Positions 11,933 to 22,600 are shown, counted from the stretch's first letter. The stretch is DNA of 64,000 nt from Chlorocebus sabaeus (GCF_047675955.1 NC_132931.1:1736001-1800000); one strand, 5' to 3'. Notes: generated by a model from the letters alone, not told the origin. Numbers and translations: made by a program.

Positions 11933-12238
11933 ATTTTTTTTTTTTTTCTTTTTTTTTTTGAGACAGTCTCCCTGTGTTGCCCAGGCTGGAGCACAGTGGG
12001 GTGATCTCGGCTCACTGCAGTCTCAACCTCCCGGGCTCAAGCTATCCTCCCGCCTCAGCCTCCGGGGTAGCTGGGACCACAGGTATAAGCCACCATGCCT
12101 AGCTAATTTTTGTGTTTTTTGTAGAAATGTGGTTCACCACATTGCTCAGGCTGGTCTCAAACTCCTGGGCTCAAGCCATCTGCCCACCTTGGACTTCCCA
12201 AGTTTTGAGATTATAGGCAGGAGCCACTGTGCCTGGCC
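11933..12238 (-). mobile_element. Antisense Alu (old, AluJ-like)
   Basis: Full-length but diverged antisense Alu with an interrupted poly-T head. Confidence 0.88.
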
Positions 12239-12244
12239 CTGTTC

Positions 12245-12738
12245 TCTTTTACACTGGTTTATTGTAAGGGCCTCCAGTTGTCTTCCTGACTTCTAGGCTT
12301 GCTCACTTCATCCTGTTCACAGAAGCCAGAAGAATTCTCCTAAAAGGCAAATTTGGGTCAAAATAGTCCTTGATTAAAACCTGCTGGTGACTGCCCATTG
12401 CCTTTAAGACAGAGTCAAACTAATTTGGCAACAGGACCTGGTAAGAGCTGGTCTCCGCTCACCTTCCCAGTTTTATCGTGCACCACCCTCCCCATATCCC
12501 TACCCTCCAGCCACACGGAATGTAAATTTCCTTGGGGGACTTTACTGGTCCTGCGGGAAACCCTCTCCCCACCCCCATCATCACTCTTTCACTCTCATCG
12601 TTGCTCATCTTTAGCCTCAGCCGAGATGTCTCACCCCACTCTCTGTGATGCAACAAGAAGCCCCTTGGGAGGTTTCAGTCCCACTCTGTACTTCTGTTAT
12701 GTGCTCATCACAGTCTGGTAAGTGTTGGCCTATGATTC
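12245..12738 (+). mobile_element. L2 LINE fragment, upstream part
   Basis: Resembles the L2 3' region ('accttcccagttttatcgtgc', 'ctaccctccagccacacgg'). It continues in pieces at 13478-13503, 13826-13918 and 14636-14650, separated by a MaLR LTR and Alus. Confidence 0.6.
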
Positions 12739-12743
12739 CTAGA

Positions 12744-13470
12744 TTAGTCCATTTTTCATTGCTATAAGGAAATACCTCAGGCTGGGTAGTTTATAAAGAA
12801 AAAAGGTTTATTTGGCTCACAGTCCTGCAGACTATACAAGTAGCATGGTGCCAGGCTGGGCACAGTGGCCCACACCTGTAATCCCGGCACTTTGGGATAC
12901 TGAGGCAGGAGGATTGCTTAAGCCCAGAAGTTTGAAACCAGCCTGGGAAACGTGGTGAGATCTTATCTGTAGTAAAAATGAAAAAAAAAAAATAGCCAGG
13001 CGTGATGGTGCACTGATGCATGCCTGTGGTTTCAGCTACTTGGGAGTCTAAGGTAAAAAGATCTCTTTAGCCCAGGAGGTCAGGGTTGCAGTGAGCCATA
13101 ATTACACCGCTGCTCTCTAGCCTGAGTGTCAGAGTGAGATCCTGTCTCAGAAAAAAAAAGCATAGTTCCAGCATCCGCTGGTGAGGACCTCAGGAGGCTT
13201 CCTCTCACGGCGGAAGGTGGAGGAGGAGCCGGCATGTCACTTGTTGAGAAGAAGGAGCAAGGGAGGGGGGAGGAGGTGCCAGGCTCTTTAAACAATCAGC
13301 TCTCACATGAACTAGTAGAGAGAGAACTCACTCATTACCATGGGGAGGGCACCAAGCCATTCATGAGGGATCTGCCCCCATGACCCACACACCTCCCACC
13401 AGGCACCACCTCCAACATTAGGGATTTAATTTCAATATGAGATTTGAAGGAGACAAACATTCAAACTCTA
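12744..13470 (-). mobile_element. MaLR LTR (MST/THE1 type), split by an Alu
   Basis: Antisense MST-like LTR: 'aggctgggtagtttataaag', 'caggaggcttcctctcacgg', 'catgacccacacacctccc', ending near the typical '...aaacattcaaactctatca'. An Alu occupies 12851-13160. The LTR sits inside the older L2. Confidence 0.8.
12851..13160 (+). mobile_element. Alu inside the MaLR LTR
   Basis: Sense, diverged Alu with an internal A run and an A9 tail. The LTR sequence resumes immediately after it. Confidence 0.85.
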
Positions 13471-13477
13471 TCAATTT

Positions 13478-13503
13478 CCTGCTACCCTATAAGCTCTGTG
13501 AGG
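13478..13503 (+). mobile_element. L2 fragment, middle piece
   Basis: 'ctaccctataagctctgtg' followed by agggcagaaactc is the L2 3' motif, resumed after the Alu at 13826. Confidence 0.55.
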
Positions 13504-13825
13504 GCAGAAACTCTTTTTCTTTTCTTTTCTTTTTTTTTTCTGAGACAGAGTTTCACTCTTGTTGCCCAGGCTGGAGTGCAGTGCCGCGACCTCAGCTCAC
13601 TGCAACCTCCACTCCCAGGTTCAAGCGATTCTCCTGCCTGAGCCTCCTGAGTTACTGGGATTGCAGGCATGCACAATCATGGCCCGCTAATTTCTGTACT
13701 TTTAGTACAGAGATGGGGTTTCACCATGTTAGTAAGGCTGGTCACGAACTCCTGACCTCAAGTGATTCACCTGCTTCGGCCTCCCAAAGTGCTGGGATTA
13801 CAGGCATGAGCCACCGCTCCCGGCC
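13504..13825 (-). mobile_element. Antisense Alu
   Basis: Full-length antisense Alu with a (TTTTC)n head. The exact word agggcagaaactctt lies on both sides as its target-site duplication, inside L2. Confidence 0.92.
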
Positions 13826-13918
13826 AAGGGCAGAAACTCTTATACCTTGTTCACTGTGCTTTCTTGGGCACCCATTATAGTGCCTGGTATGTAGTAGGAG
13901 CTCAAGAGGTGTTTGTTA
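13826..13918 (+). mobile_element. L2 3' end
   Basis: Contains the L2 3' end signature 'agtgcctggtatgtagtagg' and 'agctcaagaggtgtttgtt'. The terminal gaatgaatga lies at 14639, beyond two Alus. Confidence 0.75.
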
Positions 13919-14635
13919 GGGCCTGATGTGTTGGCTTAAGCCTGTAATCCCAACACTTTGGGAGGTGGGGGCCAGAGGATTGCTTGTGCCTAGGAATTCA
14001 AGGCTAGCCTGGGAAACATAGTGAGACCCTGTCTCTACAAAAAATAATAAACTGGCCGGGCGTGGTGGCTCACGTGTGTAATCCCAGCACTTTGGTAGGC
14101 TGAGGTATGCAGATCACCTGAGGTCAGGAGTTCAAGACCAGCCTGGCGAACATGGTGAAACCCCATCTCTACTGAAAATATAAGAATTAGTCGGGCATGG
14201 TGACACACACCTGTAATCCCAGCTACTCGGGAGGTTGAAGAAAGGGAATCACTTAAACCCAGGAGGCAGAGGTTGCAGTGAGCCGAGATCATGCTGCTGC
14301 ACTCCATCTAGCCTGGGCGACGGAGCAAGACTCTGTCTGGAAAAAAAAAAAAAAGAAAAATTAATAAACTTAGCTAGGTGTGGTGTTACGTGACTGTAAT
14401 CTCAACTACTTGGGAGGCTGAGGTGGGAGGATCACTTGAGCCCAGGTGATGGAAGCTGCGGTGAGCCAGCCCAGGTGATGGAAGCTGCAGTGAGCCAGCC
14501 CAGGTGATGGAAGCTGTGGTGAGCCATAATCACCTCACTGTACCTCAGCCTGTGTGACTCTGTCTCAAAAAAAGTAAAAAAAAAAAAAAAGAAAAAGAAA
14601 AAAAAGAAAAAAGAAATATTTGTTGGGGAAAAAAA
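13919..14635 (+). mobile_element. Nested Alus: Alu interrupted by Alu
   Basis: The outer sense Alu (13919-14053, resuming about 14360-14635) is interrupted by a complete sense Alu at 14054-14355. The word taataaact flanks the inner copy. The outer right arm holds a 29-bp triplication (14440-14526). Confidence 0.88.
14440..14526 (+). repeat. Three tandem 29-bp units inside an Alu arm
   Basis: Units at 14440-14468, 14469-14497 and 14498-14526 share gcccaggtgatggaagctg...gtgagcca. They differ only at the c/t and g/a bases between those words. Confidence 0.95.
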
Positions 14636-14658
14636 AAAGAATGAATGAACAAGCAGTG

Positions 14659-14880
14659 TCAGGAGAGTACTGTGAATGTGGGTCCTGTCAGTAGAGTATA
14701 GGTACTTGGGCAGGAGCGGCTGGACTTGAAGAGCAGGTTGGTGGAGACCAGGTCATTCATCCTAAGCAGTTTGCCCTGTAGCATGTAGATGAAATATCCC
14801 ACGTTGCCTGCTGGTGACTGAACTGGGCTTCCTGTTTCTGTGTTTGGTTTGACCATCACAGTGTTGAAGAACTGTTGAAG
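14659..14880 (-). other. Coding-like block, possible exon or pseudogene fragment
   Basis: On the minus strand an open frame of about 70 codons starts after a cacttcaacag acceptor-like site near 14880 and ends at a TGA near 14658. It contains TGSPVQSPAGNVGYFIYMLQ and NDLVSTNLLFKSS. Codon choice (many ctg, ctc, ttc, atc, aac, aag) looks like mammalian coding sequence, unlike the surrounding Alu shadows, and the block is not an obvious repeat. I do not recognise the protein. It could be a terminal exon, a decayed exon or an unprocessed pseudogene piece. Confidence 0.35.
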
Positions 14881-15055
14881 TGAGTACTTTATAGTTTGCT
14901 ACAGTTTCCCCCGGTCTCCCACATTATCTCCGGCCTCTTTCCCTCGTGTAGGTTGCCTGACCTGCTGAGATCTGTGTTTGCTGTTCCTGTAGATGGGTGG
15001 GTATGAGGTGATTTAAGGAGGAAGATTTAATATATGAGTTATAGAAAGATAAATA

Positions 15056-15362
15056 AACTGGGCGCAGTGACTAAAGCCTATAATCCCAGCACTTTGGAAG
15101 GCCAAGGCGGAAGGATTAGTTTGACCCAGGAGTTCAGGACCAGTCTGGGCCACATAGTGAGACCCCCTCTCTAAAAAAATTAAAAAACTAGCCAGGCATG
15201 GTGGCATGCACCTATAATCCCAGCTACTCGGGAGAGTGAAGTGGGAGAATAGCTCGAGCCCAGGAGTTCAAAACTGCAGTAAGCGGTGATCTTGCCACTG
15301 CACTCCAGTCTGAGTGACAGAGTGAGACCGTATCTTAGAGAAAAAAAAAAAAAAAAAAAAAA
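15056..15362 (+). mobile_element. Alu SINE
   Basis: Full-length old sense Alu with a long A-tail followed by an (AG)n patch. Confidence 0.88.
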
Positions 15363-16255
15363 GCAAGAGAGAGAGAAATAGATCCAGCATTAGTAGGAGT
15401 GTGCTTTTGAGTGCTCTTTAGGATAAAATTTTATTTTAATATTTTTTCTTCTTTAAATTTTTTATATTCTAGCAAGCCATTTCTTCAATGAGGAGAAATT
15501 AATTTCATCCAAAGAGCCCTAGGAGCAAGGGCAGACTCAGAAAATCAGGGGCACTATAGTCAGTTTGAGCAGCTTATATCTTCAGACTGCTAAGCTGGCC
15601 AGTGCCAGGCTGGGTCCATTCTCTCCCCCTTTGATTTCTCAAACACAAAGCACCCTGCTGGAATCTCAAGTTGGATCTGTAGTAGGTCACCGTGAACTCA
15701 GCAGCCTGCTATGTTGTGAGTCCTCATGCCAGGAACTGTGCGGGATACAAAATGTAAGAGAAGGCTGGAATAGAGCATCTCCGGGGGAAATGAGAGCCAG
15801 AGATATGGTGGTGCCCCATGGAGATATCCAGCTGGTGTTTGGTAGTGCCTTGTGGAAAGGCTGTACTTTGGCAAGGTCTCCACATCTGCAATGTGGCCTT
15901 CAATATTATAGGTCCCCAAACTCCAGGTTTTTACATTTCCTGCATAGGTCAGGGTCGTAGGGAGTGAATCAATCATCCTAGCAGAACTCCCTGGTTTTTA
16001 AGGCAGGCATTCCGTTTATTAATTGACAAAGGAGGCATATTTCTCCTTTGGTAACCTGATGATTTAGGTCTTTTCCCTAGGGACTGCCTTTCCACATAAA
16101 TGTTCTTGGAAAACTAAGCAGAGGATGAGGGAAAGGCTGTGAACAAGCTTGCTGGTCCCTCCCTGTCCTAAAAAAGAGCATACCTCTCTGTAACCAGAAG
16201 ACTTTTCACTAGTCCAGGCTGGGCAGACTGGGACAAGAGAGACAGAGAGAGAGAG
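15363..16255. other. Intergenic DNA, no gene seen
   Basis: Holds overlapping open frames on both strands at 15565-15976 (131 and 92 codons) without recognisable domains, and a (GA)n run at 16240-16258. I cannot assign it. Confidence 0.35.
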
Positions 16256-16492
16256 AGAGCTGACTGCAGCTTCCACTTCTGCAGCTTCTACTTCCATCCT
16301 CCCACTTCAACCTCCAAAGTAGCTGGGGCTATAGGAATGTGCCACCGCACCAGCTCATTTTCTAATTTTTCATAGAGATGAGGGTTCACTGTGTTGCCCA
16401 GGCTGCTCTTGAACTTCTGGCCTCACGGGATCCTCCTGCCTTAGTCTCCCAATGGGCTGGGATTATAGGTATGGACCACCTACCTGACCTGT
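16256..16492 (-). mobile_element. Old antisense Alu, 5'-truncated
   Basis: Diverged antisense Alu ('agtagctggggctatagg', 'tgttgcccaggctgctcttg') lacking its poly-T end, which is replaced by a GA run. Confidence 0.75.
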
Positions 16493-16977
16493 GGTGAGTT
16501 TTCAACAATGTGATTCCTCTTTTATAGAACCACCTAAGCTGAAGATTCCCTTGAGAACAAGGGCTAGCCTGTGATTTCATGGCCTTTCTTCCATTTGTGG
16601 TTCTTGCCAAGTGGAATTTAAGTGACCTCTTATCAAGATGAATAAACCCAAGTTTCCCAGTGCTGGAATATAGAAAACGGATGGACAAGTAAGTCCCACT
16701 CAGCACCCATAGCCCAGACGTGGGGACCTCAACACACCTGGGCCCCAGACATCACCTTTCATTGTGAGTAGCTCAGAGATGACACTTTTGGTTGTTAAAT
16801 GCCCACTGGCAATATTTTATATAACAGCAAGTGAAGGAATAAATAGTCACCAAAACATTTTCTGTTCCCAATTCCAACATTAATTGGATGATATAATTAT
16901 TTTATGAAGAATTTTCATGTGGCATAGTCCTGGGCATATCTTCAAGTGAACAGAAAAATTCTATTAAAAAATCAACC

Positions 16978-17132
16978 TTGTATCTCACTCTGTTGCCCAG
17001 ACTGCAGTGCAGTGGTGTAGTTAAGGCTCTCTGCAACCACAACTTCCTGGGCTCAAGCAATCCTCCTGTCTCAGCTTCCCAAGTAGCTGGGACTACAAGT
17101 GCTTGTCACCACACCTCACTAATTTCTCATTT
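16978..17132 (-). mobile_element. Partial antisense Alu monomer
   Basis: One Alu arm only ('ctctgttgcccagactgcag' to 'cacctcactaatttctc'), strongly diverged. Confidence 0.75.
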
Positions 17133-17463
17133 TTCCTGTATGTGGATTCCACAGGACTGACTTCGAAAACTTGAGTATGGATGGATTATGGTGTACACAG
17201 AAATGGGGGAGCTGGAACTAATCCCCCCCATATACCAAGGGACAAATTATATCTGTTTTTATAATTATACTGTAGGATGCATTATGTTCTATGACAATGG
17301 TAATTTTTAATGATAGTTTTTAATTGAGTGGAATTACTATAAAATAATAAAAGTAGCAGCTAGTATTTACTGAGCTGTTACTAGGTGCCTATAAATACAA
17401 CAGATTTTTTAATTCCCCATAACTCTTCCTTATTCCATGTAACCACTCTATCTTAAATTACTC

Positions 17464-17569
17464 GTGCTTGCTTCGGTAGCACATATACTAAAGTTGGAAC
17501 AATGGAGGGATTGGCATGGCCTCTGTGCAAGAAAGACATGCAAATTTGTGAAGCATTCCATATTTTTTT
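17464..17569 (+). pseudogene. RNU6P: U6 snRNA pseudogene
   Basis: About 106 bp matching U6 snRNA end to end: GTGCTTGCTTCGGTAGCACA at the start, ATATACTAAA, a diverged middle where ACAGAGA should be, GCAAATTTGTGAAGC, and the ATTTTTTT terminus. The invariant ACAGAGA spliceosomal box is lost (reads tggaggga), and C-to-T changes at CpG sites are frequent. No U6-type proximal element or TATA box is evident upstream, so it is a retrotransposed, non-functional copy. Confidence 0.92.
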
Positions 17570-17584
17570 AAAAAAGAGAAAAAA

Positions 17585-17722
17585 ATTACTCCCAGATTTT
17601 CACTGGGTACATATGAACTTTTGTTTATGTTGAATTATATCCAAAGATGATATTTCTAGAAGTGAAATTACTGTGAAGGGCTTGAGCATTCTTATTACAC
17701 TTAATGTAAATTGTCGAGCTTT
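17585..17722 (-). mobile_element. L1 fragment
   Basis: Diverged antisense L1 ('gatatttctagaagtgaaat' followed by tactgtgaagggc), cut by a partial Alu on the right. Confidence 0.5.
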
Positions 17723-17830
17723 CAGGCATGGCGGCTGTCTGCCTATAATTTCAACACTTTGGGAGGCTGAGGTGGGGGGAGGATTGCTTGAGGCTAGGAG
17801 TTGGAGGAGGCAGTATAGGGAGTCATTGTC
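17723..17830 (+). mobile_element. Partial old Alu
   Basis: Sense left-arm fragment with 'caacactttgggaggctgag'. Both ends are degraded. Confidence 0.65.
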
Positions 17831-17921
17831 TATATTATCATTGTCTGCCAAGCTTTACTCTGGAAGGCTTATATACAATTTAAACACCACTAATAGTATA
17901 AAAAAAAAATTGTCCATTTCA

Positions 17922-18212
17922 GGCCAGGCGCAGTGGCTCATGCCTGTGATCCCAGCACTTTGGTAGGCTGAGGTGGGTGGATCACGAGGTCAAGAGATCA
18001 AGACCATCCTGGCCAACATGGTGAAACCTCGTCTCTACTAAAAATACAAAAATTGGCTGAGTGTGGTGGCCTGCGCCTGTAGTCCCAGGTACTTGAGAGG
18101 CTGAGGCAGGAGCATCGCTTGAACCCAGGAGGTGGAAGTTGCAGTGAGCTGAGATCGCGCCACTGCACTCCAGCCTGGCGATAGAGTGAGATTCCGTCTC
18201 AAAAAAAAAAGA
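17922..18212 (+). mobile_element. Alu SINE
   Basis: Full-length sense Alu. The words 'gtccatttca' and 'gcacatttca' flank it as an imperfect target-site duplication. Confidence 0.9.
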
Positions 18213-18384
18213 AAATGCACATTTCATTGCACCTTTGCCAGCACAGGGTATTATAATTTAACAAGTTATTTTTTTGTTTGACTATTTTTAGTAAATAAAA
18301 GACCTAATATTTATTTTTATTTGTCATATTTTAATATCCTTCCTTATGTTAGCTTATCGGCTTTATTTCTTCATTGTCCTTTTT

Positions 18385-18665
18385 TTATTTTTGAGACCAA
18401 GTCTCAACCTATCACCAAGACTTGAGTGTAGTGGCACAGTCTTGACTCACTGCAGCCTTGACCTCCTGGGCTCAGGTGATCCTTCCACCTCAGTTGCTGA
18501 GACTATAGGCACATGCACCCATACCTGGCTAATTTTTCTGATTTTTAGTAGAGATGAGTTCTTGCTATGTTTCCCAGGCTGTTCTGGAATTCCTGGCTTT
18601 GAGCGATCCTCCCACCGCCCCCTCCCAAAGTGCTGGTATTATTAGCGTGAGCCACCATGCTTAGA
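18385..18665 (-). mobile_element. Antisense Alu (old)
   Basis: Full-length diverged antisense Alu ending 'gccaccatgcttagac'. Confidence 0.85.
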
Positions 18666-18759
18666 CTGTCTGTGTCTTTTCCCTTTATTTATAGACTTAA
18701 TGTGTCTTTTACTAATTTGATTATTTTTTAAAATAGTAAATACTTTTAAATAAAGAAGT

Positions 18760-19024
18760 GAAAAATTTCCTTCACTCTTTAGACCCACAATTTTATCTCA
18801 GGAAATAATTGCTGTTGCAAAAATGGGCCAAATTGGACATCACTTCACGTTTTCTTCGTGGACATCTATGCCAATACCTGTTGATCTATCTTAGTCCTTT
18901 TCATGGTTGCATAATATTTTATTATATAGATGTATCACAATTTACCAGTCAGCCACTGTAGGCATTGAGGCTCCTTCTAATATTTGCTTTGAGCTCTTTA
19001 TATAATTAAAAATTAACCCCCTCA
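18760..19024 (-). mobile_element. L1 fragment
   Basis: Antisense L1 relic with 'ttttcatggttgcataatat' and 'ccagtcagccactgtaggca', interrupted on the right by an Alu. Confidence 0.6.
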
Positions 19025-19318
19025 GCCAGGTGTGGCAGCTCACACCTGTAACCTCAACACTTTGGACAGCTGAGGTGGAAGAACGGCTTGAGGTTAGATC
19101 ATCACCAGCCTGGTCAACATAGTGACACTTTGTTTCTATTAAAAATTTTTTTAAAATGAGCTGGACATTGCAGTGCACCCCTGTAGTCCCAGCTACATGA
19201 GGGAGGCTGAGACTGGAGGATCACTCAAGCCTAGGAGGTTGAGGCTGCAGTCAGCTATGATCACACCACTTCACTCCAGCTTTGGTAACAGAGTAAGACT
19301 GTGTTTCTTAAATAAAAT
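19025..19318 (+). mobile_element. Alu SINE (old)
   Basis: Sense AluJ-like element with an (AAAT) tail. Confidence 0.85.
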
Positions 19319-19323
19319 AAAAA

Positions 19324-19445
19324 TTAGGTGGGAAGATTGCTGTAGTCCTGGAGGTAGAGGCTTCAGTGAGCTGTGATTATACCACTGCAGTCCAGCCCAC
19401 GCAATACAGCAAAACCCTTTATCAAAGAATAAAATAAAATAAGAT
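19324..19445 (+). mobile_element. Partial Alu right arm
   Basis: Isolated right-arm remnant ('cttcagtgagctgtgattat') with an (AAAAT)n tail. Confidence 0.75.
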
Positions 19446-19460
19446 AAAAATTAACCCTTG

Positions 19461-19757
19461 GCCAGGCGCGGTGGCTCAAGCCTGTAATCCCAGCACTTTG
19501 GGAGGCCAAGACGGGCGGATCACTAGGTCAGGAGATCGAGACCATCCTGGCTAACACGGTGAAACCCCGTCTCTACTAAAAAAAAATATGAAAAACTAGC
19601 TAGGCAAGGTGGCGGGCGCCTGTCGTCCCAGCTACTCGGGAGGCTGAGGCAGGAGAATGGCGTAAACCTGGGAGGCGGAGCTTGCAGTGAGCTGGGATCC
19701 GGCCACTGCACTCCAGCCTGGGCGACAGAGCGAGACTCCGTCTCAAAAAAAAAAAAA
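19461..19757 (+). mobile_element. Young AluY, cercopithecid type
   Basis: Low-divergence sense AluY with CTCAAGCCTG and GGATCCGGCCACTG. The word taaccctt is present on both sides. Confidence 0.92.
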
Positions 19758-19926
19758 ATAAATAACCCTTTATCATATTTCCCACCGTCCCGCCTACGTT
19801 TTTCCTAGAAGCCCTTGAATTTTGTTTTCTTTTCACATACCGTTTAAAACTTTTAAGTACTGATGTCTTTCTGTTTCATTCCTCCTTTTTTTTTTTTTTT
19901 AAAGAATGTCTTTTTGTCACTTCCAG

Positions 19927-19991
19927 CTGAATCTACCATGAAAGACTTCAGAGTCCAGGAAGAGAGACTGACTGAGCAACATCTTATTCAG
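19927..19991 (+). other. Candidate exon (weak)
   Basis: Sixty-five bases between a strong pyrimidine-tract acceptor (poly-T, then gtcacttccag) and a cag/gtacaa donor. In phase 2 it is open and reads ESTMKDFRVQEERLTEQHLI. Frame and context are not supported by another exon, and the surrounding DNA is old repeat, so chance is likely. Confidence 0.18.
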
Positions 19992-20089
19992 GTACAAAAA
20001 GACTTGGACTATAACTAAAAAATGATCAAATAAGAGTGCATGCATCAAGTGCATGGAAAGCACTTCTGGAGGGTGAGAGAAGCTTCCAG

Positions 20090-20227
20090 TTAAGGTGACA
20101 TTGAAGCCGGGTCTTGAAAGATGAGGAAGACTTGTATGAGAGTGGAGAGGGAAGGGGGAGGTGGAGGGATGGGATGGAGTGAGCTGCTTGGGCAGAGAAA
20201 CCAGCACTGTAAAGACCTGGACAATGG
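20090..20227 (+). mobile_element. Ancient interspersed repeat (family unnamed)
   Basis: 'gtgacattgaagccgggtct' followed by tgaaagatgag belongs to a widespread old mammalian repeat. It appears to continue at 21453-22103, with related sequence at 26560-27100. I cannot name the family with confidence. Confidence 0.5.
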
Positions 20228-20529
20228 GCCGGGCGCGGTGGCTCAAGCCTGTAATCCCAGCACTTTGGGAGGCCGAGACGGGCGGATCACGAGGTCAGAA
20301 GATCGAGACCATCCTGGCTAACACGGTGAAACCCCGTCTCTACTAAAACTACAAAAAAACTAGCCGGGCGAGGTGGCGGGCGCCTGTAGTCCCAGCTACT
20401 CGGGAGGCTGAGGCAGGAGAATGGCATGAACCCGGGAGGCGGAGCTTCCAGTGAGCTGAGATCCGACCACTGCACTCCAGCCTGGGCGACAGAGCAAGAC
20501 TCCGTCTCAAAAAAAAAAAAAAAAAAAAG
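20228..20529 (+). mobile_element. Young AluY, cercopithecid type
   Basis: Low-divergence sense AluY. The words 'gacctggacaatg' and 'gatctggacaatg' flank it as a near-perfect target-site duplication. Confidence 0.93.
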
Positions 20530-20789
20530 GATCTGGACAATGAAGATGGCACATTTTGTACAGGGAGTGGTGAATTAAGTGTGGGGGGAATGCTTTGGAG
20601 AGACAGTAATTTGCTTGTATGGAATTTTGCCCGAGAGACCTCATTACAGTTTCTAATCTTTTGATGTTATCATGCATCACTGTCCTTGTCAAGTAGCTTG
20701 GAATAGGTATGGTGATCACAGTAACATCAAGCATAATATTTCGTTAGTTCTCAGAAATGGAGAAGAAGATGTGATGATGGAAGAAGAGG

Positions 20790-21070
20790 TCAGAGAGGGA
20801 GCTTTGAAGATGTTGCAGTTCTAGCCTTCAAGATGGAGTTGGGGCCATCTTCAAGGTGAGTCAAGGAATGGGGTGGCTTCTAGAAGCTGGAAAAGGCAAG
20901 GGAGCACATTCTCTCTAGAGCCTCCAGAAGCAATACAGCCCCTCTTACACCTTGACTTTAGCCTTAATAGGCCTACTTTGGGTTTCTGGTTCCCAGAACT
21001 ATAATAGGGTAGATTTGTGGTGTTTTAAGGCACTAAATGTAGGGTAGTTTGTTGCAGCAGCAAGAAGAAA
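20790..21070 (+). mobile_element. MaLR LTR (MLT1 type), partial
   Basis: Shows the MLT1 3' signature: 'tctagaagctggaaaaggca', 'cctccagaagcaatacagcc', 'gtggtgttttaaggcactaa', 'gtttgttgcagcagcaagaa'. Confidence 0.78.
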
Positions 21071-21075
21071 TGAAC

Positions 21076-21362
21076 ATGAGCCAGGGGCAATTGCTCACAC
21101 CTGTAATCTCAGCACTTTGGGAGGCTGAGATGGGAGCATCGCTTGAGCCCAGGAATTTATGACAAGCTTGGGCAACATAGTGAGACTTCTTATTGAAAAA
21201 AAAAAAAAAGTAGCCAGATGTTGTGGCATGCACTTGTAGTCTCAGCTCCTAGGGAGGCTGAGGTGGGAGGATTGTTTTAAGTCTGGGAGGTTGAGGTTAC
21301 TGTGAGCTGTGATTGAGCCACTATACTCCAGCCTGGCCAATAGAGCAAGACCCTCTTTCAAG
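21076..21362 (+). mobile_element. Alu SINE (old)
   Basis: Sense AluJ-like element with an internal A14 linker. Its tail has become the purine microsatellite that follows. Confidence 0.87.
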
Positions 21363-21452
21363 AAAGAAAGAAAGAGAAAAGAGAGAAAGAAAAAAAAGAG
21401 GGAGGGAAGGAAGGAAGGAGGGAAGGAGGGAGGGAGGGAGGGAGGGAGGAAA
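21360..21452 (+). repeat. (GAAA)n/(GGAA)n/(GGGA)n purine tract
   Basis: Uninterrupted purine strand grown from the A-tail of the preceding Alu, passing from GAAA units to GGGA units. Confidence 0.92.
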
Positions 21453-22103
21453 AAGAGTGGTGAGGGTCGACCTCATTAGTGAAAATTGAGCAAAAGCTTG
21501 AAGCAGGTGATGGAGCTGGCCAAGGTGCTGAGGGAAGAGCACTGTAGGCTGAATCAACAGGATAAGGGCATTAGGAAACTCCCTGGTGAGTCCGAGGCTC
21601 TGGAAGGAGGCCAGTGCAGCAGAGAGAGAGAGGGAGAGAAGTAAGGGAGGAGGCCAGAGTTGCTGGGCGGTGATCAGTATAGATTGTGTAAGCCCTGGGA
21701 GGCTATTGCTGAGGCTTTGACTTTTACTCTGACTGAAATGGGAACTGCAGGAGCGGTCTGCGTAGAGAGGCGACATGATCTGCCTCCTGATTTAAAAGCA
21801 CCCCCTGGCTGCTGAGTTGAGAAAGACTGTGGGAAGATTTTGGTAGAAGCATGAAGGCCAAGCTGTGGCAGCATCCAGGTGGGAGATGGTAGTGGTCCTG
21901 ACCAGGGTCATGGCCGTGGTGAGAGATGGTCAGAACTTGGATAGATGTTGAAGTCAGCCAATAGGATTTCCTGAGAGACTGGATGTGGGCTGTGAGATAA
22001 GGCAGGAGTCAAGGTTGAGCTTGATTCTAATTGAATTATTAAGTAATTTTTAAAAACACTGCTTCCTTTCTCAGTCCTACCAAGTAAAGGATGCTACATG
22101 AAA
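21453..22103 (+). mobile_element. Ancient interspersed repeat, continuation
   Basis: Phrases 'cccctggctgctgagttgag', 'gcatccaggtgggagatggt' and 'ataggatttcctgagagact' are characteristic of the same old mammalian repeat as 20090-20227. The family is not named. Confidence 0.5.
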
Positions 22104-22599
22104 GAAATCTCAAGTCAGACCAGGTGCAGTGGCTCACACCTATAGTTCCAACAGTTTAAGAGGCAGAGATGGGAGTGTGTGTTTTAAGGCCCAGGAGTTT
22201 GAGAGCAGCCTGAGCAACATAGCAAGACCTCCTCTCTACAAAAATAAAGAAATTTAATAAAGTAAAATAAATACAGCTGAGCATGGTGCTGTGTACCTAT
22301 CGCCCCAGTTACTCAGGAGGCCAAGGTGGGCAGATCTCTTGAGGCTAGGAGTTTGAAGCCAGCTTGGGCAACATAGCAAGACTTCTCTCTTTAGAAAAAT
22401 TTTTTTAAAAATAGCCTAACATGGTGGCACTTGCTTTTATTCCCAGGTAGAGGTAGGCTGAGGCAGGATGGTCTCTTGAGTTCAGTTAAACGAGGCTGCA
22501 GTGAGCTATGATTTTACCACTGCACTCCAGCCTGGGTGACAGAGTGGGACCCTGTCTGAAAATACAAATATAAATAAAATGAAATTTCAAGTCAGACCA
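22104..22599 (+). mobile_element. Trimeric Alu with target-site duplication
   Basis: The order is left arm (22122-22262), second left-type arm (22270-22410), then right arm (22411-22560). One target word, gaaat(c/t)tcaagtcagacca, lies at 22104-22121 and 22581-22599, outside all three arms. The trimer therefore appears to have inserted as one unit. Confidence 0.88.
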
Positions 22600-22600
22600 G

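Noticed and set aside
17464..17569. Functional U6 snRNA gene
   Set aside because: The ACAGAGA region is mutated, and no proximal element or TATA box was seen upstream.
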